DNA of 64,000 nucleotides, taken from assembly GCF_020103725.1 (NCBI RefSeq), contig NZ_JAHXBG010000001.1, forward strand, positions 186,001 to 250,000. Reading direction: 5' to 3'. Shown piece by piece: positions 36,568 through 45,327 of the stretch. The stretch is from Hyalangium gracile. Its GTDB lineage: Bacteria > Myxococcota > Myxococcia > Myxococcales > Myxococcaceae. The position numbers were made by a program, and so were the translations under genes. Under the pieces are notes generated by a model. The model was not told the DNA's origin, searched no databases, and saw nothing but the letters and a program-made list of their open reading frames with translations. Every line of letters begins with the position of its first letter. Within the stretch, counting starts at the first letter, position 1.

Positions 36568-38301
36568 TCAGCGACGGGCGGTCAGCGAGCCCTGCTCGAG
36601 GCTGTTCTGGTAGTCATTGCGCCAATGAGCCGGCAGCCTGGCGAACACCTGCGCCGTGTAGTCCGGGCTGTTCTTGAACTCATACGCACGCTGCATGGCC
36701 AGGTCTCCCACGAGGAAGCCATTGGCATACATCGTGCTGCCCTTCGGGTAGCGGCTGTAGGTGAGCTTGCTCGTGTCGAGCTTCAGGTTGTACACCGTGC
36801 CGTGGTACATCTCGCGGCCCGCCTTCACGAGCGTGGAGACGCCGGAGTCGGTGAGCACCTTCTGGCCCGCGCTCAGCTCCTCGGCCCACACCACGCCGCG
36901 ATCCGGCGTCACCACCGGGTGGCTCGCGGTGAGCAGCAGATCGTGCCCCGCGTCATCCTCGAGGCGAACCATGGGGATGCGCTCGATTCCCACCGAGGTG
37001 TCCACCACGTTCAGCGCGACCCCTGCGTTGTCCGTCACGACGTGGGTCCCCTTCGTGATGCTCTCGACGGGCGCCGTCTTGCCGTCAGCCATCTCGATCT
37101 GGGTGCCCTCCGCCAGGCAGCTCCACACGGTCTGGATCTTCGGCAGGCACGTCATCGACGCGGACGAGCTGAGCGAGGGAGTCGAGGCGAGGGCTGCCGT
37201 CTGCTTGACGACGCGGTTGTTGCGGTTCAGCTCCACGCTGATGGAGAGGAAGAGATCCACGTCCTGATAGCGCGTGAAGAGGACGCCATCGAAGACGCCC
37301 AGGTGCTGCGGGATGGACCAGGTGACCCGAGCCGGGTTCGTGGGATCGATCTGGAGGTAGTCGGCGAACGAGCCGAAGGTCATCTCGTGCGGGCCACCGC
37401 CCTCCTCCACCAGCTTGGCGTAGCTGGCGGCCTTGTTGATGCTCAGCACGGGGAAACCGAACGTCATAGAGCCCTGGAGCGGAATCTGCACCTGGCGGCG
37501 GCCAACCAGCGGGTAGTCACAATCGCCATAGTTTCTGTCCAGGCAGATGGTGACGATGCCATCCTTCGGATTCGGAGCGAGATCCTGGGGGTGGATGATG
37601 TTGCAGCCAGGAGCCGCCAGGGTGGTGATGCCCGTGAAGACGGCTTCCTCCTGACCATCCACGGAGACGATGCTCGCGGAGTCGACGTACAGGCTGTCCG
37701 CCAGCGCCAGCCGGGTGGGAAGCGGTCCCTTGGCCTGGGCCCAGAGCTTGCGCCCATCGCCATACACCTCGCCCCAGCCGTAGTCGGACAGCTGCTCGCT
37801 CTGGTTCTCATTCCAGACAATCACGTCGAGGAAGCTGTAGTCAGACCCGTTCTGGATGGTGGAGAAGGCAGAGGCCTCGAAGGACTTCCCGTCCGCGCTC
37901 ACCAGCACGCTGCCGATGAGGTGATCCTTCGGCTGGTTGGGCTCGCCGGCCATCATGGCCACGCCCTTCTTGCGCGCCAGATGCCGCTGCCGGATGGAGT
38001 CGATCATCGAGAAGAACTGGGGGAACTTGTCCGGCGTCTTCCCCGAGGCGGAGACGCGGGCCCGCAGGAAGCGGTACTGCGCGTCATCCGCCAGGTCGAG
38101 CTGGATGGAGCCCGTAGCGCTCCTGGCCGCCAGCTGGCGGACGTGGTCCACGTCGGCGCGCAGCAGGGAGGTCGAGGTGAGCAGCTGCGTCTGGCTGCTC
38201 CCATTCTCGGGAGTGCCTTCCTTCTGACACCCCGCCTGGGTGAAGCCCAGAGCGAGCAGGACCATGGGGAGGCGAAACCTACGGGGGGGATTCCATGCCA
38301 T
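36568..38301 (-). CDS. Exported lipoprotein with C-terminal Hint domain
   Basis: 577 residues. A lipobox-type leader (MVLLALGFTQAGCQK) is followed by a 380-residue N-terminal region of unknown fold with Cys pairs (CNIIHPQD, CLDRNYGDCDYP), then a Hint domain from Cys in WSCLAEGTQIEMADGKTAPV through LTASHPVVT (block B His) to MYANGFLVGD. As in the Hint protein at 17.2 kb, the C-terminal His-Asn is absent, so self-cleavage rather than splicing is expected. GGAAGG precedes the ATG at 38301. It lies between the intact and the decayed kinase-TPR copies, on the opposite strand. Confidence 0.75.
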   Translation of the reverse strand: MAWNPPRRFRLPMVLLALGFTQAGCQKEGTPENGSSQTQLLTSTSLLRADVDHVRQLAARSATGSIQLDLADDAQYRFLRARVSASGKTPDKFPQFFSMIDSIRQRHLARKKGVAMMAGEPNQPKDHLIGSVLVSADGKSFEASAFSTIQNGSDYSFLDVIVWNENQSEQLSDYGWGEVYGDGRKLWAQAKGPLPTRLALADSLYVDSASIVSVDGQEEAVFTGITTLAAPGCNIIHPQDLAPNPKDGIVTICLDRNYGDCDYPLVGRRQVQIPLQGSMTFGFPVLSINKAASYAKLVEEGGGPHEMTFGSFADYLQIDPTNPARVTWSIPQHLGVFDGVLFTRYQDVDLFLSISVELNRNNRVVKQTAALASTPSLSSSASMTCLPKIQTVWSCLAEGTQIEMADGKTAPVESITKGTHVVTDNAGVALNVVDTSVGIERIPMVRLEDDAGHDLLLTASHPVVTPDRGVVWAEELSAGQKVLTDSGVSTLVKAGREMYHGTVYNLKLDTSKLTYSRYPKGSTMYANGFLVGDLAMQRAYEFKNSPDYTAQVFARLPAHWRNDYQNSLEQGSLTARR

Positions 38302-38537
38302 GATGACTGTTTCCTTCCAATGACAGCGTAAGGGCTGCTTGATCATCATCCCGACTAGCTGGAAAACCCCGCTTATATGACATAGCAAAGACTCTCAGTG
38401 CAAGTGGTCAGGGCGAAAATTTTCGCTTCACGCGAAAGTGACGGAGCCGGCACGTGACGGTCTTCCTGGAAGAGCTGCCACCGCGAGCTCGACGCAGGCG
38501 AGCCAGAAGACGGCTACCGAGCGGCCAGGTCCCGGAT

Positions 38538-38634
38538 CATGGATCCGCTAGTATTCCCCCACGCGTCGTCAGCAGGGCCCGTGGAGGCGGTGCGAAGTCG
38601 GGAGAAGTCCATGAGCGAAGCCGAGCGGCCGGAG
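38538..38634 (+). repeat. Duplicated 5' region of the kinase-TPR gene, copy 2
   Basis: Second copy of the promoter/start segment found at 33047-33141, including CATGGATCCGCTAGTAT and the start MSEAERPE. Confidence 0.8.
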
Positions 38635-39300
38635 CAGGTGCGGCAGGCGCTGGTGGCCACCGGCCTGCCGTAGGCGACTGAAACGGCGGAGCGGGTGCTG
38701 AAGGGGTTGGAGGCCTACGCCTCAGGAGGCGCTGTCGCTGCGGCCCACGCTGGAGCAGCTCGTGGAGCTGGCGGATAACGACCGGCTCCGTGCCTCCGCG
38801 TCCACCAGCCTCGGCGGTGCGCTGTACAAGCTGGGGAGGTATGAGGACGCCCTTGGAGAGTTCGAGGCCGCGCTGGCCCTCCGGCGGAAGGCGCTGGGCC
38901 CCGAGCATCCAGACATGGCCTTCTCTCTCAGCAACCTGGGGCTCGCCCTCAAGGAGCTGGGACGGTACGAGAAGTCTCATCGCATGTATTCCCGGGCGCT
39001 GCGGCTGCGAGAGAAGAAGCTCGGAGCCGATCACCCGCGCGTGGCCACGATGCTCGAGAACCTCGGGAACCTGCTGGTGGCCATGGACAGATACGAGGAA
39101 GCCCGGCAGCTGGGTGAGCGCTCCCAGTCCGTGCGGCTGAAGGTGCTGGCCCGAAGCACCCGGACGTTGCCCTCTCGCTGGCCACCATGGGCGACGCGTG
39201 GGCCTTGGCCACCGCGTCCGTGGCGAAGCGCGCGCGGGTCCAGTTCCCGCTGGCCCAGGCGCTGTGGGAGGGCGGCGGGGAGAAGTCGCGCGCCGTGACG
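38611..39300 (+). pseudogene. Decayed copy of the kinase-TPR gene (kinase domain deleted)
   Basis: The start MSEAERPEQ is joined directly to VRQALVATGLP, which lies after the membrane segment in the intact gene; the whole kinase domain is missing. A TAG follows, then a frame change, then a 178-codon stretch with TPRs (YKLGRYEDALGEFEAALALR, LGLALKELGRYEKSHRMYSR). Further TPRs are deleted, another shift falls near 39150, and the end (KRARVQFPLAQALWEG) again matches the intact gene. It runs straight into the stop of the converging hydrolase at 39303. It is a non-functional internal-deletion paralogue. Confidence 0.8.
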
Positions 39301-39302
39301 GC

Positions 39303-40199
39303 TCAGGCGCGCGAGCCGGTGTGCTCGAGGATGGCCTTCGCCATCGCCCCGTGCAGCGGGCGGGCAATCTCATGGCCCATCCCCTCCAGCAAGAGCAGCT
39401 TCGCGCCAGGGATGGCCTCGGCGGTGGCAAATCCATGCTCGAGAGGGAACATCGGATCATCCGTCCCATGGATGACGAGGGTCGGCACGCGCAGGCGCCT
39501 GAGCGCCTCGGCATGCTCGCGCGTGGGGGACGGCACGAGCCCGTGGTTGTTCGAGGCGGCCATGTCGCGCGCGCGGTCGAACATCCGCTCCACCCTGCGT
39601 CGGAACTCCTGCTCTTCGAAGGGCGCCACGCTGCCGGACATCATCCGGAGGATCTTCAGCTGGACCTCGATGGCTTCCTCGCGAGTGGTCGGCGGGCTGG
39701 CTGCCAGGGACTGATACAGCTCGATCGCGCGCGGGGCGGGCGGTGGCAGCGACCCGGTGGAAGGCTGCCCCATGAAGGCCTGCATGAAGGACTCCTGGAC
39801 ATCGGGGCGCAGGGGCGTGGACACCATCGAGGTGAGGGTGAGCACGCGCTCCGGGTGGAGGATGCTCAGCAGCTGGCAGATCATCCCTCCCATCGAGGCG
39901 CCCACCAGGTGGGCCCTGGCGATGCCATACGCATCCAGCACGCCCACCGCGTCCTCGGCGAGGTCCACCAGCGTGTATGGGTTCTTCTGGAAGTCGAAGC
40001 AGGTCGACTGACCGGTGTCCCGGTGGTCATAGCGGATGACGTAGCGCCCACCCGCGACGAGCAGCTCGATGAACTCCTCGGGCCAGCCCAGGGCCTGCGC
40101 GGACGCGCCCATGACCAGCAGGATCGGCGGGGCTCCGGGGTCACCAAAGCTCTCCGTCCACAGGTCGATCCCGTTGGACTGCACCCTGCGCTCCGCCAT
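39303..40199 (-). CDS. Alpha/beta hydrolase
   Basis: 298 residues with the alpha/beta hydrolase core: oxyanion region LLVMGASAQALGWPEEF, RYDHRDTGQS, nucleophile elbow GASMGG, Asp in HGTDDPMF and His in GMGHE. Close families include esterases and haloperoxidase-like hydrolases acting on small esters; the substrate is open. No signal peptide. GGGAGG precedes the ATG at 40199, which decides against several upstream in-frame starts. The 3' end abuts the decayed TPR gene. Confidence 0.85.
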   Translation of the reverse strand: MAERRVQSNGIDLWTESFGDPGAPPILLVMGASAQALGWPEEFIELLVAGGRYVIRYDHRDTGQSTCFDFQKNPYTLVDLAEDAVGVLDAYGIARAHLVGASMGGMICQLLSILHPERVLTLTSMVSTPLRPDVQESFMQAFMGQPSTGSLPPPAPRAIELYQSLAASPPTTREEAIEVQLKILRMMSGSVAPFEEQEFRRRVERMFDRARDMAASNNHGLVPSPTREHAEALRRLRVPTLVIHGTDDPMFPLEHGFATAEAIPGAKLLLLEGMGHEIARPLHGAMAKAILEHTGSRA

Positions 40200-40277
40200 G
40201 ACGCTGCCTCCCCTGCCCATGTTGGACTTCGTTGAGCGTGCTTCGGCCCGAACGTAGCCCAAGCCGCCCCTTTCATC

Positions 40278-40320
40278 GGGTTTTCCCCCTACTACTCCCC
40301 AGGCTGGGTTTTCCCCCAGC
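40278..40320. promoter_or_regulatory. Direct repeats and hairpin between divergent genes
   Basis: GGGTTTTCCCCC occurs twice, at 40278-40289 and 40306-40317, 28 bp apart. The second copy lies within a stem GCTGGG / CCCAGC (40303-40320). They sit in the region between the divergent hydrolase and Ig-like lipoprotein genes and may be regulator sites. Confidence 0.3.
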
Positions 40321-40451
40321 ACTCCGAGGGCCGGAAAGCTGTGAAGACTCACCAGAAAATGTCAGCCCCACCGTGTAGAACTGCTTTCACTGACAGCGCT
40401 GGAAGGCGCGGCGCCGTCAGCCCTCTCACTCAACAAGAAACGAGACATTTC

Positions 40452-41918
40452 ATGACTCACACCTTCTCGAAGTGTGTCATCAGCGCCCTGGCTGGACTGG
40501 CGCTCGCTGGCTGCGGAATGGAGGCGGACCCTGAGTCCTCGCTCATCGCGGAGGATTCCTCCCAGGCGCTCGTCACTGCCACCAACCTGCGGGGCATGGC
40601 CCTGTACGACGCGGAGTTCAAGGCTCCCGCCTGCCGGAGCACGGGTGTTGCCTGCGATACCGGCACGCTGATCGACGGGCGCGGCCCGAAGGGGCCCGAG
40701 GCCAACGCTCCCAACACCCTGTTCTCCTCCTGCGCGGATGGGATCAGCGGCACCTACCACGTGGACGAGTCCCTGGACGGGCTGCGCATCTCCACCGAGG
40801 ACGGCGGGCCCTTCCTGCCCGGCAAGCGCGTCATCGTGGAGGCCACCATCTGGGCCTACGGCGTCTTCTCCAACGACTACCTGGATCTCTACTACGCCAC
40901 GGACGCGAGCGCTCCGCAGTGGACGCTGCTGACGACGCTCCAGCCCTCGCAGCGCGATGCCCAGGTGCTCTCGACGAGCTTCGTGCTCACCGCGGGCGCG
41001 GACCTGCAGGCCATCCGGGGCGTGATGCGCTACAAGTCCACCGCGGGAGCCTGCGTCGCCAGCGGCTACACGGATCGGGATGATCTCGTGTTCCGCCTGG
41101 GCGACTCCGCGCCCCAGGTCACCCTCACCGCTCCGGGCGCCGTGCTGGGTGGCACCGCGGCGCTCTCCGCCGAGGCCTCGGATGACTCCGGCCTGAAGCG
41201 TGTCCTCTTCTACGCGGGCAATGACTACCTCGGCTACGACCCGCTGCCGCCCTACGGCCTGAACTGGAACACCACGCTCGTGCCCGACGGCACCTATTCC
41301 CTCACCGCCCGAGCCGTGGATGCCGCGGAGCAGTCGACCACCTCGGCTCCCGTCACCGTCATCGTGGACAACAACGCGCCCTCGGTGGCCCTCACGGCGC
41401 CCAGCTCTGGAGCCGTGCTCTCCGGCACCGCCACCCTCTCGGCCTCCGCGAGCGACCAGGTGGGAGTGACTTCCGTGGAGTTCCTCGCGGATGGTGTCCT
41501 GCTGGGCGCCGTCTCGAGCGCTCCCTACGAGCTCGGCTGGAACACGCTCGGCGCCGCCAATGGCAGCCATGTGCTCACGGTCCGGGCCTACGACGCGGCC
41601 GGCCACATGAGCCAGAGCCAGGTGACGGTGAGCGTCCACAACGACCCGCTGCCCACCGGCGCGTTCACCTCGCCGGCCTCCGGCGCCGTGCTGAGCGGCA
41701 CGGTGAACCTCGCCGTCAATGCCCAGGATGACAACGGCGTGGACCGGGTGACCTTCTACCTCGGCAGCCACTACATCATCTGGGATGGCGTCGCGCCGTA
41801 CAGCATCAACTTCAACACGCTCAACTTCATCAACGGGGACTACACCCTCAGCGCCCGCATCTACGACACCGCGGGCCAGATGACGGTGACGAGCATCCCC
41901 GTCCGCATCCAGAACTGA
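40452..41918 (+). CDS. Secreted lipoprotein with three Ig-like domains
   Basis: 488 residues. A lipobox (LALAGCGM, Cys at about 18) is followed by an N-terminal beta domain to about residue 215 and three bacterial Ig-like (Big) domains of about 90 residues, each opening with a TAPGAVLGGTAALSA- or TAPSSGAVLSGTATLSAS-like strand and ending in GTYSLTARAVDAA-type sequence. These modules usually carry adhesins or surface enzymes; no catalytic part is evident. The ATG at 40452 gives a clean signal peptide. A strong hairpin terminator follows the stop. Confidence 0.8.
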   Translation: MTHTFSKCVISALAGLALAGCGMEADPESSLIAEDSSQALVTATNLRGMALYDAEFKAPACRSTGVACDTGTLIDGRGPKGPEANAPNTLFSSCADGISGTYHVDESLDGLRISTEDGGPFLPGKRVIVEATIWAYGVFSNDYLDLYYATDASAPQWTLLTTLQPSQRDAQVLSTSFVLTAGADLQAIRGVMRYKSTAGACVASGYTDRDDLVFRLGDSAPQVTLTAPGAVLGGTAALSAEASDDSGLKRVLFYAGNDYLGYDPLPPYGLNWNTTLVPDGTYSLTARAVDAAEQSTTSAPVTVIVDNNAPSVALTAPSSGAVLSGTATLSASASDQVGVTSVEFLADGVLLGAVSSAPYELGWNTLGAANGSHVLTVRAYDAAGHMSQSQVTVSVHNDPLPTGAFTSPASGAVLSGTVNLAVNAQDDNGVDRVTFYLGSHYIIWDGVAPYSINFNTLNFINGDYTLSARIYDTAGQMTVTSIPVRIQN

Positions 41919-41932
41919 CGGCACGGCCATGG

Positions 41933-41964
41933 GGAGCCCGCCCGCTCGCATGGGGGCGGGCTCC
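41933..41964. terminator. Bidirectional hairpin terminator
   Basis: An 11-bp perfect stem, GGAGCCCGCCC with GGGCGGGCTCC, lies between the convergent Ig-like and outer-membrane protein genes and can serve both. A short TTC follows on the plus strand. Confidence 0.7.
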
Positions 41965-41965
41965 T

Positions 41966-43057
41966 TCACATGAAGGAGACTCCCGCGCTGAGCCCGAAGA
42001 GCAGCCCCTCCTGTTGCTCCAGGTCGCTCACGAGCTCGGCGTTCGGATCGATGGCTCCTCCGTCGGACGCCCGGATGTTGCCCTGGCGCAGCCGCCGTCC
42101 CCAGCCCACCCGAGGCGTGAAGAAGGCATGCTGGCCCAGCGTGCCTCGCACTCCCACGCTGACGACAGCCACCGGCGTGAAGAGCAGCTCCAACGTCCGC
42201 GCGGCTCCGTCGCTGTCCGTGACGGTCGCCTCGTTGCCCAGGTTGAAGCTGGCGCCACCTTCCAGGAACGGGCTGAAGCGCCCGCGCCCCAGCGGGTACA
42301 CCCGCAGCAGCGGGCTGACGCGATAGCCCCACTCCCCCGTGCCGCCCGCCACCTGGAAGCCGAGCCACTGGATGGGCCGGAACTCCAGCTCCACCCCGAA
42401 GACACCCGACGGCGTGTTGACCCCCGCGCCCAGCCCCACGTCCAGCCGCGTCCTCCTGCCCGAGGCCCTCGGCGCATCCCCCTCGTCGCCGTCCCCCTCG
42501 TCCTCGAGCGTCGTGCTCGGCACCGGCTGCGGAGGCCCGGGCACCGGAGCGGCACTGCCCGCCCGATCCGTTCCCACGGCCGCGGGCTCGGCCACCACCG
42601 CCGGGGGCGCCCTGGCCTGGATCTTCCGCCGCTCCTCCAGCTCCACGGCCTCGGCGACGAGCTCGCCCGCCATCACCATCACTCCGCGCTCACCCAGCTG
42701 CGGATTCTTGAACTCGTAGGCGAGCCGCTTGGACAGCTGCGGCGTCTGCTTCGTCTGGAGCTCGAAGACGAGGCGGAACCTGTCCCCCTTGCGCTCCAGG
42801 CTCGCCTCCACCCGCAGGTCCGCGCCCTCGAGCGCGCCGGCGGGCACCAGCACCGCCTTCTGCGGCTCGAGCCTCGTCACCTGCGTGAGCCCGTGGGTGA
42901 CGCGCTCCTCCAGCACCTTCGTGGTCAGCCCGGGCAGGTCCGTGATGGCGCTCTCACACCGCGCCAGCTCCAGCCGCAGCGGGGCCGCCACCACGCACAG
43001 CGGCAGCAGGGCAACAGCCAGCACGACGGCGCGCGGCCGGGGAGACAGCGGGCTCAT
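41966..43057 (-). CDS. Exported protein with C-terminal outer-membrane beta-barrel-like domain
   Basis: 363 residues with a signal peptide (ALLPLCVVAA). The first 150 residues resemble a periplasmic domain (LQTKQTPQLSKRLAYEFKNP), then a Pro/Glu/Asp-rich linker, then alternating strands from about 200 (LDVGLGAGVNTPSGVFGVEL, LLFTPVAVVSVGVRGTLG) ending in Phe-Met, a typical barrel end. It may be a small outer-membrane sensor or channel of a type frequent in myxobacteria; I assign no function. Confidence 0.65.
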   Translation of the reverse strand: MSPLSPRPRAVVLAVALLPLCVVAAPLRLELARCESAITDLPGLTTKVLEERVTHGLTQVTRLEPQKAVLVPAGALEGADLRVEASLERKGDRFRLVFELQTKQTPQLSKRLAYEFKNPQLGERGVMVMAGELVAEAVELEERRKIQARAPPAVVAEPAAVGTDRAGSAAPVPGPPQPVPSTTLEDEGDGDEGDAPRASGRRTRLDVGLGAGVNTPSGVFGVELEFRPIQWLGFQVAGGTGEWGYRVSPLLRVYPLGRGRFSPFLEGGASFNLGNEATVTDSDGAARTLELLFTPVAVVSVGVRGTLGQHAFFTPRVGWGRRLRQGNIRASDGGAIDPNAELVSDLEQQEGLLFGLSAGVSFM

Positions 43058-43375
43058 GGAGAGTCCTTGGGGCAGTCATGAAGACGGCCGCTCGGCGGCC
43101 TGGCAGGCGCCAGTCTCGCGCAAACTCCCGCAATCAAGGCAGAGGCTCTCGAGAAGCTCAAAAGAAACGGCGGCGCGCACTCCGAGCACCTTGGAGGGGT
43201 TTGCTTGTCCGGAAGCACGCGCCGCCGCTAACCGGCGGACTGCTGGTTCGACACCTTTGAGCGACAGCCCATACGGGCCGTCATTTCGAGATGCGCACTT
43301 TGAACAACCCGTCTGACAGTCAGAATTCCACCTACTTTTCTCACCTTTCCTTCCTGCATTTTCGTCCCCTCCTAC
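43058..43375. other. Intergenic region with a 13-bp palindrome
   Basis: This 318-bp gap holds the promoters of two divergent genes. TCTGACAGTCAGA at 43312-43324 is a perfect dyad (arms of six around A), about 50 bp before the small TPR gene; it could be an operator. Nothing else is evident. Confidence 0.35.
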
Positions 43376-43750
43376 ATGTGCGCCTCGCAACTACCCGGAG
43401 GCTTGTGCGAGAGAGGCACTCCTGATCTGATCAGGCGCTCGGAGGACTTCTTGCGCGGCAGGCAACGACCCACGGTGACGGATCTGCTCGAGAAGGCGGA
43501 GCTCCACGAGCGCGACGGGATGCCCCTCAAAGCTGCGTCCCTCTGGAAGCACGTGCTGAAGCTCGAGCCCAAGAGGACCGACGTCCACGAGCGGCTGGCC
43601 ACCGTCTACGAGCGGATGGACCTGAGGCCCGAGGCGCGTGAGCACCTGGAGTCCGTCGCCGAGCACTACGTGGTGCTCTGTGACGTGGACCGGCTGGTGC
43701 GCACGCTCGAGCGGCTCCAGGTGCTCGACTCCCGCAACCACGTGCGCTGA
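43376..43750 (+). CDS. Small TPR-like protein
   Basis: 124 residues. The central part (EKAELHERDGMPLKAASLWK, HVLKLEPKRTDVHERLATVY, MDLRPEAREHLESVAEHYV) makes two or three TPR-type helix pairs. There is no signal peptide. It may act as a protein-binding adaptor. The next gene, aibR, is separated by the operator and is probably a different transcription unit. Confidence 0.6.
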   Translation: MCASQLPGGLCERGTPDLIRRSEDFLRGRQRPTVTDLLEKAELHERDGMPLKAASLWKHVLKLEPKRTDVHERLATVYERMDLRPEAREHLESVAEHYVVLCDVDRLVRTLERLQVLDSRNHVR

Positions 43751-43801
43751 ACCCCGTTGTGCGGCGCATCAAAGCCGTTGCCCTCCCGCGGCCTTTCGTG
43801 T

Positions 43802-43817
43802 TACCGACCGGTCGGTA
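43802..43817. promoter_or_regulatory. AibR-type operator (perfect 16-bp palindrome)
   Basis: TACCGACCGGTCGGTA is a perfect dyad 45 bp before the aibR start, of the ACCGACCGGTCGGT type bound by many acyl-CoA-sensing TetR repressors. A partial copy (TAGTCGGTTA) follows at 43820. AibR of M. xanthus represses its own operon and is released by isovaleryl-CoA, so autoregulation is expected here. Confidence 0.7.
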
Positions 43818-43861
43818 GGTAGTCGGTTACGAGCCGCAACCTGTTGGAAGGAGAGCAAAAG

Positions 43862-44530
43862 GTGACACCGCGAAGGCCAGACGACGGAGAGCGCTACCGG
43901 GCCATCCTGGAGACGGCGGCCCGCCTCATCTGCGAGCGCGGCTACGAGGGCACCTCCATGCAGGAGATTGCCGACGCGTGCCGGCTGACGAAGGCGGGGC
44001 TCTACCACTACATCCAGAACAAGGAGCAGCTGCTGTCGGCCATCATGGGCTACGGCATGGACCTGTTCGAGGGGCAGGTCCTCGCGAAGGTGGCGGACAT
44101 CGCGGATCCGGTGGAGCGGCTGCGCGACTGCATGCGGCGCAACATCGAGCTGGTGACGCGCGGGGCGAACAAGGAGGTCATCATCATCCTCCACGAGCAC
44201 GCCACGCTCACCGGCGAGGCGCGCGAGTACATCGACCGGCGCAAGAAGCAGTACGTGCGCTTCATCGAGGCGACGTTCAGCGAGGCGGTGCGCCAGGGCC
44301 GCATGCGCCCGATCGATCCCACCATCGTGGCCTTCTCGTTCCTGGGCATGGTGCTGTGGGTCTACAAGTGGTTCAAGCCGGATGGGCGGCTCACGGAGGA
44401 TCAGATCATCTCCGGGATGCTGGATCTGTTCTTCGCGGGGCTGGCGGCCCCGGGCAGCGCCTCGGGCGAGTCGACCGCCGCGCCGGTGCTCGCGCTGGTG
44501 CCTCCGACCGCGGCGGGAGAGAAGTCATGA
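43862..44530 (+). CDS. aibR: TetR-family regulator of the alternative isovaleryl-CoA pathway
   Basis: 222 residues. The N-terminal TetR HTH is at about 14-60 (AARLICERGYEGTSMQEIAD, then TKAGLYHYIQNKEQLL); the C-terminal helical domain binds the ligand. In M. xanthus AibR senses isovaleryl-CoA and controls aibA, aibB, aibC and mvaS; the same five genes follow in the same order here. A GTG at 43862 with AAGGAG about 9 bp upstream is the best start; a TTG at 43844 lacks an RBS. The stop overlaps the aibA ATG by 4 bp. Confidence 0.85.
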   Translation: MTPRRPDDGERYRAILETAARLICERGYEGTSMQEIADACRLTKAGLYHYIQNKEQLLSAIMGYGMDLFEGQVLAKVADIADPVERLRDCMRRNIELVTRGANKEVIIILHEHATLTGEAREYIDRRKKQYVRFIEATFSEAVRQGRMRPIDPTIVAFSFLGMVLWVYKWFKPDGRLTEDQIISGMLDLFFAGLAAPGSASGESTAAPVLALVPPTAAGEKS

Positions 44531-45327
44531 AGCCGGGGCGCTGGCGCCCCCTCCAGGAGGCGGTGGCGTCCATCCCGGACGAGGCGTGGCTGGCCACCGG
44601 AGGCTTCATGCTCGGCCGCGCGCCCATGGCGCTGGTGCTGGAGCTGATCGCCCAGGGCCGGCGGGGCCTGAAGCTCATCTCGCTGCCCAACCCGCTGCCC
44701 GCCGAGTTCCTCGTCGCGGGCGGGTGCCTGGCGCACGTGGAGCTGCCCTTCGGCGCGCTGAACCTGGAGGGCCGCGTGCGCCCCATGCCCTGCCTCAAGC
44801 GGGCCATCGAGCAGGGCACCATCGTCTGGCGCGAGCATGACGGCTACCGCGTCGTCCAGCGGCTGCGGGCCGCCTCCATGGGGCTGCCCTTCATCCCCGC
44901 GCCGGACACGGACGTGTCCGAGCTGGCCGACGCCGAGCCGCCGCGCAAGGTGGTGGATCCGTTCTCCGGGCAGCTGGTGCCCGTGGAGCCCGCCTTCCAT
45001 CCGGATGTGGCGCTGGTGCACGCACGCGCCGCGGACGAGCGCGGCAACCTCTTCATCGAGGATCCGACCACGGACCTGCTCGTCGTCGGCGCGGCGCGGC
45101 GGGTGGTGGCCACCGCCGAGGAGCGCGTACCCCGGCTCTCGCGCGTCACCGTGCCGGGCTTCCAGGTGGAGAGCGTCTCGCTGGCGCCCGGCGGCGCGCT
45201 CCCGACCGGCTGCGTGGGGCTGTACCCGCACGATGACGCGATGCTCTCGCGCTACCTGGCGCTGGCGGAGGCCGGCCGCGAGGCGGAGTTCCTGCACTCG
45301 CTGCTGGCGTCCCGGAGGGCGGCATGA
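44527..45327 (+). CDS. aibA: AibA: CoA-transferase-like subunit of methylglutaconyl-CoA decarboxylase
   Basis: 266 residues of the CoA-transferase family I alpha-type fold (ATGGFMLGRAPMALVLELIA, PNPLPAEFLVAGGCLAHVEL). With AibB it decarboxylates 3-methylglutaconyl-CoA to dimethylacrylyl-CoA, unlike true CoA transferases. It overlaps aibR and aibB by 4 bp each, matching equal production of both subunits. Function is taken from the M. xanthus system on the basis of gene order and family. Confidence 0.85.
   Translation: MKPGRWRPLQEAVASIPDEAWLATGGFMLGRAPMALVLELIAQGRRGLKLISLPNPLPAEFLVAGGCLAHVELPFGALNLEGRVRPMPCLKRAIEQGTIVWREHDGYRVVQRLRAASMGLPFIPAPDTDVSELADAEPPRKVVDPFSGQLVPVEPAFHPDVALVHARAADERGNLFIEDPTTDLLVVGAARRVVATAEERVPRLSRVTVPGFQVESVSLAPGGALPTGCVGLYPHDDAMLSRYLALAEAGREAEFLHSLLASRRAA

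Noticed and set aside
43076-43390. Minus-strand 104-codon frame in the gap before the small TPR gene
   Set aside because: No RBS and no domain; the frame overlaps the TPR gene start and the palindrome, so regulatory DNA is more likely.
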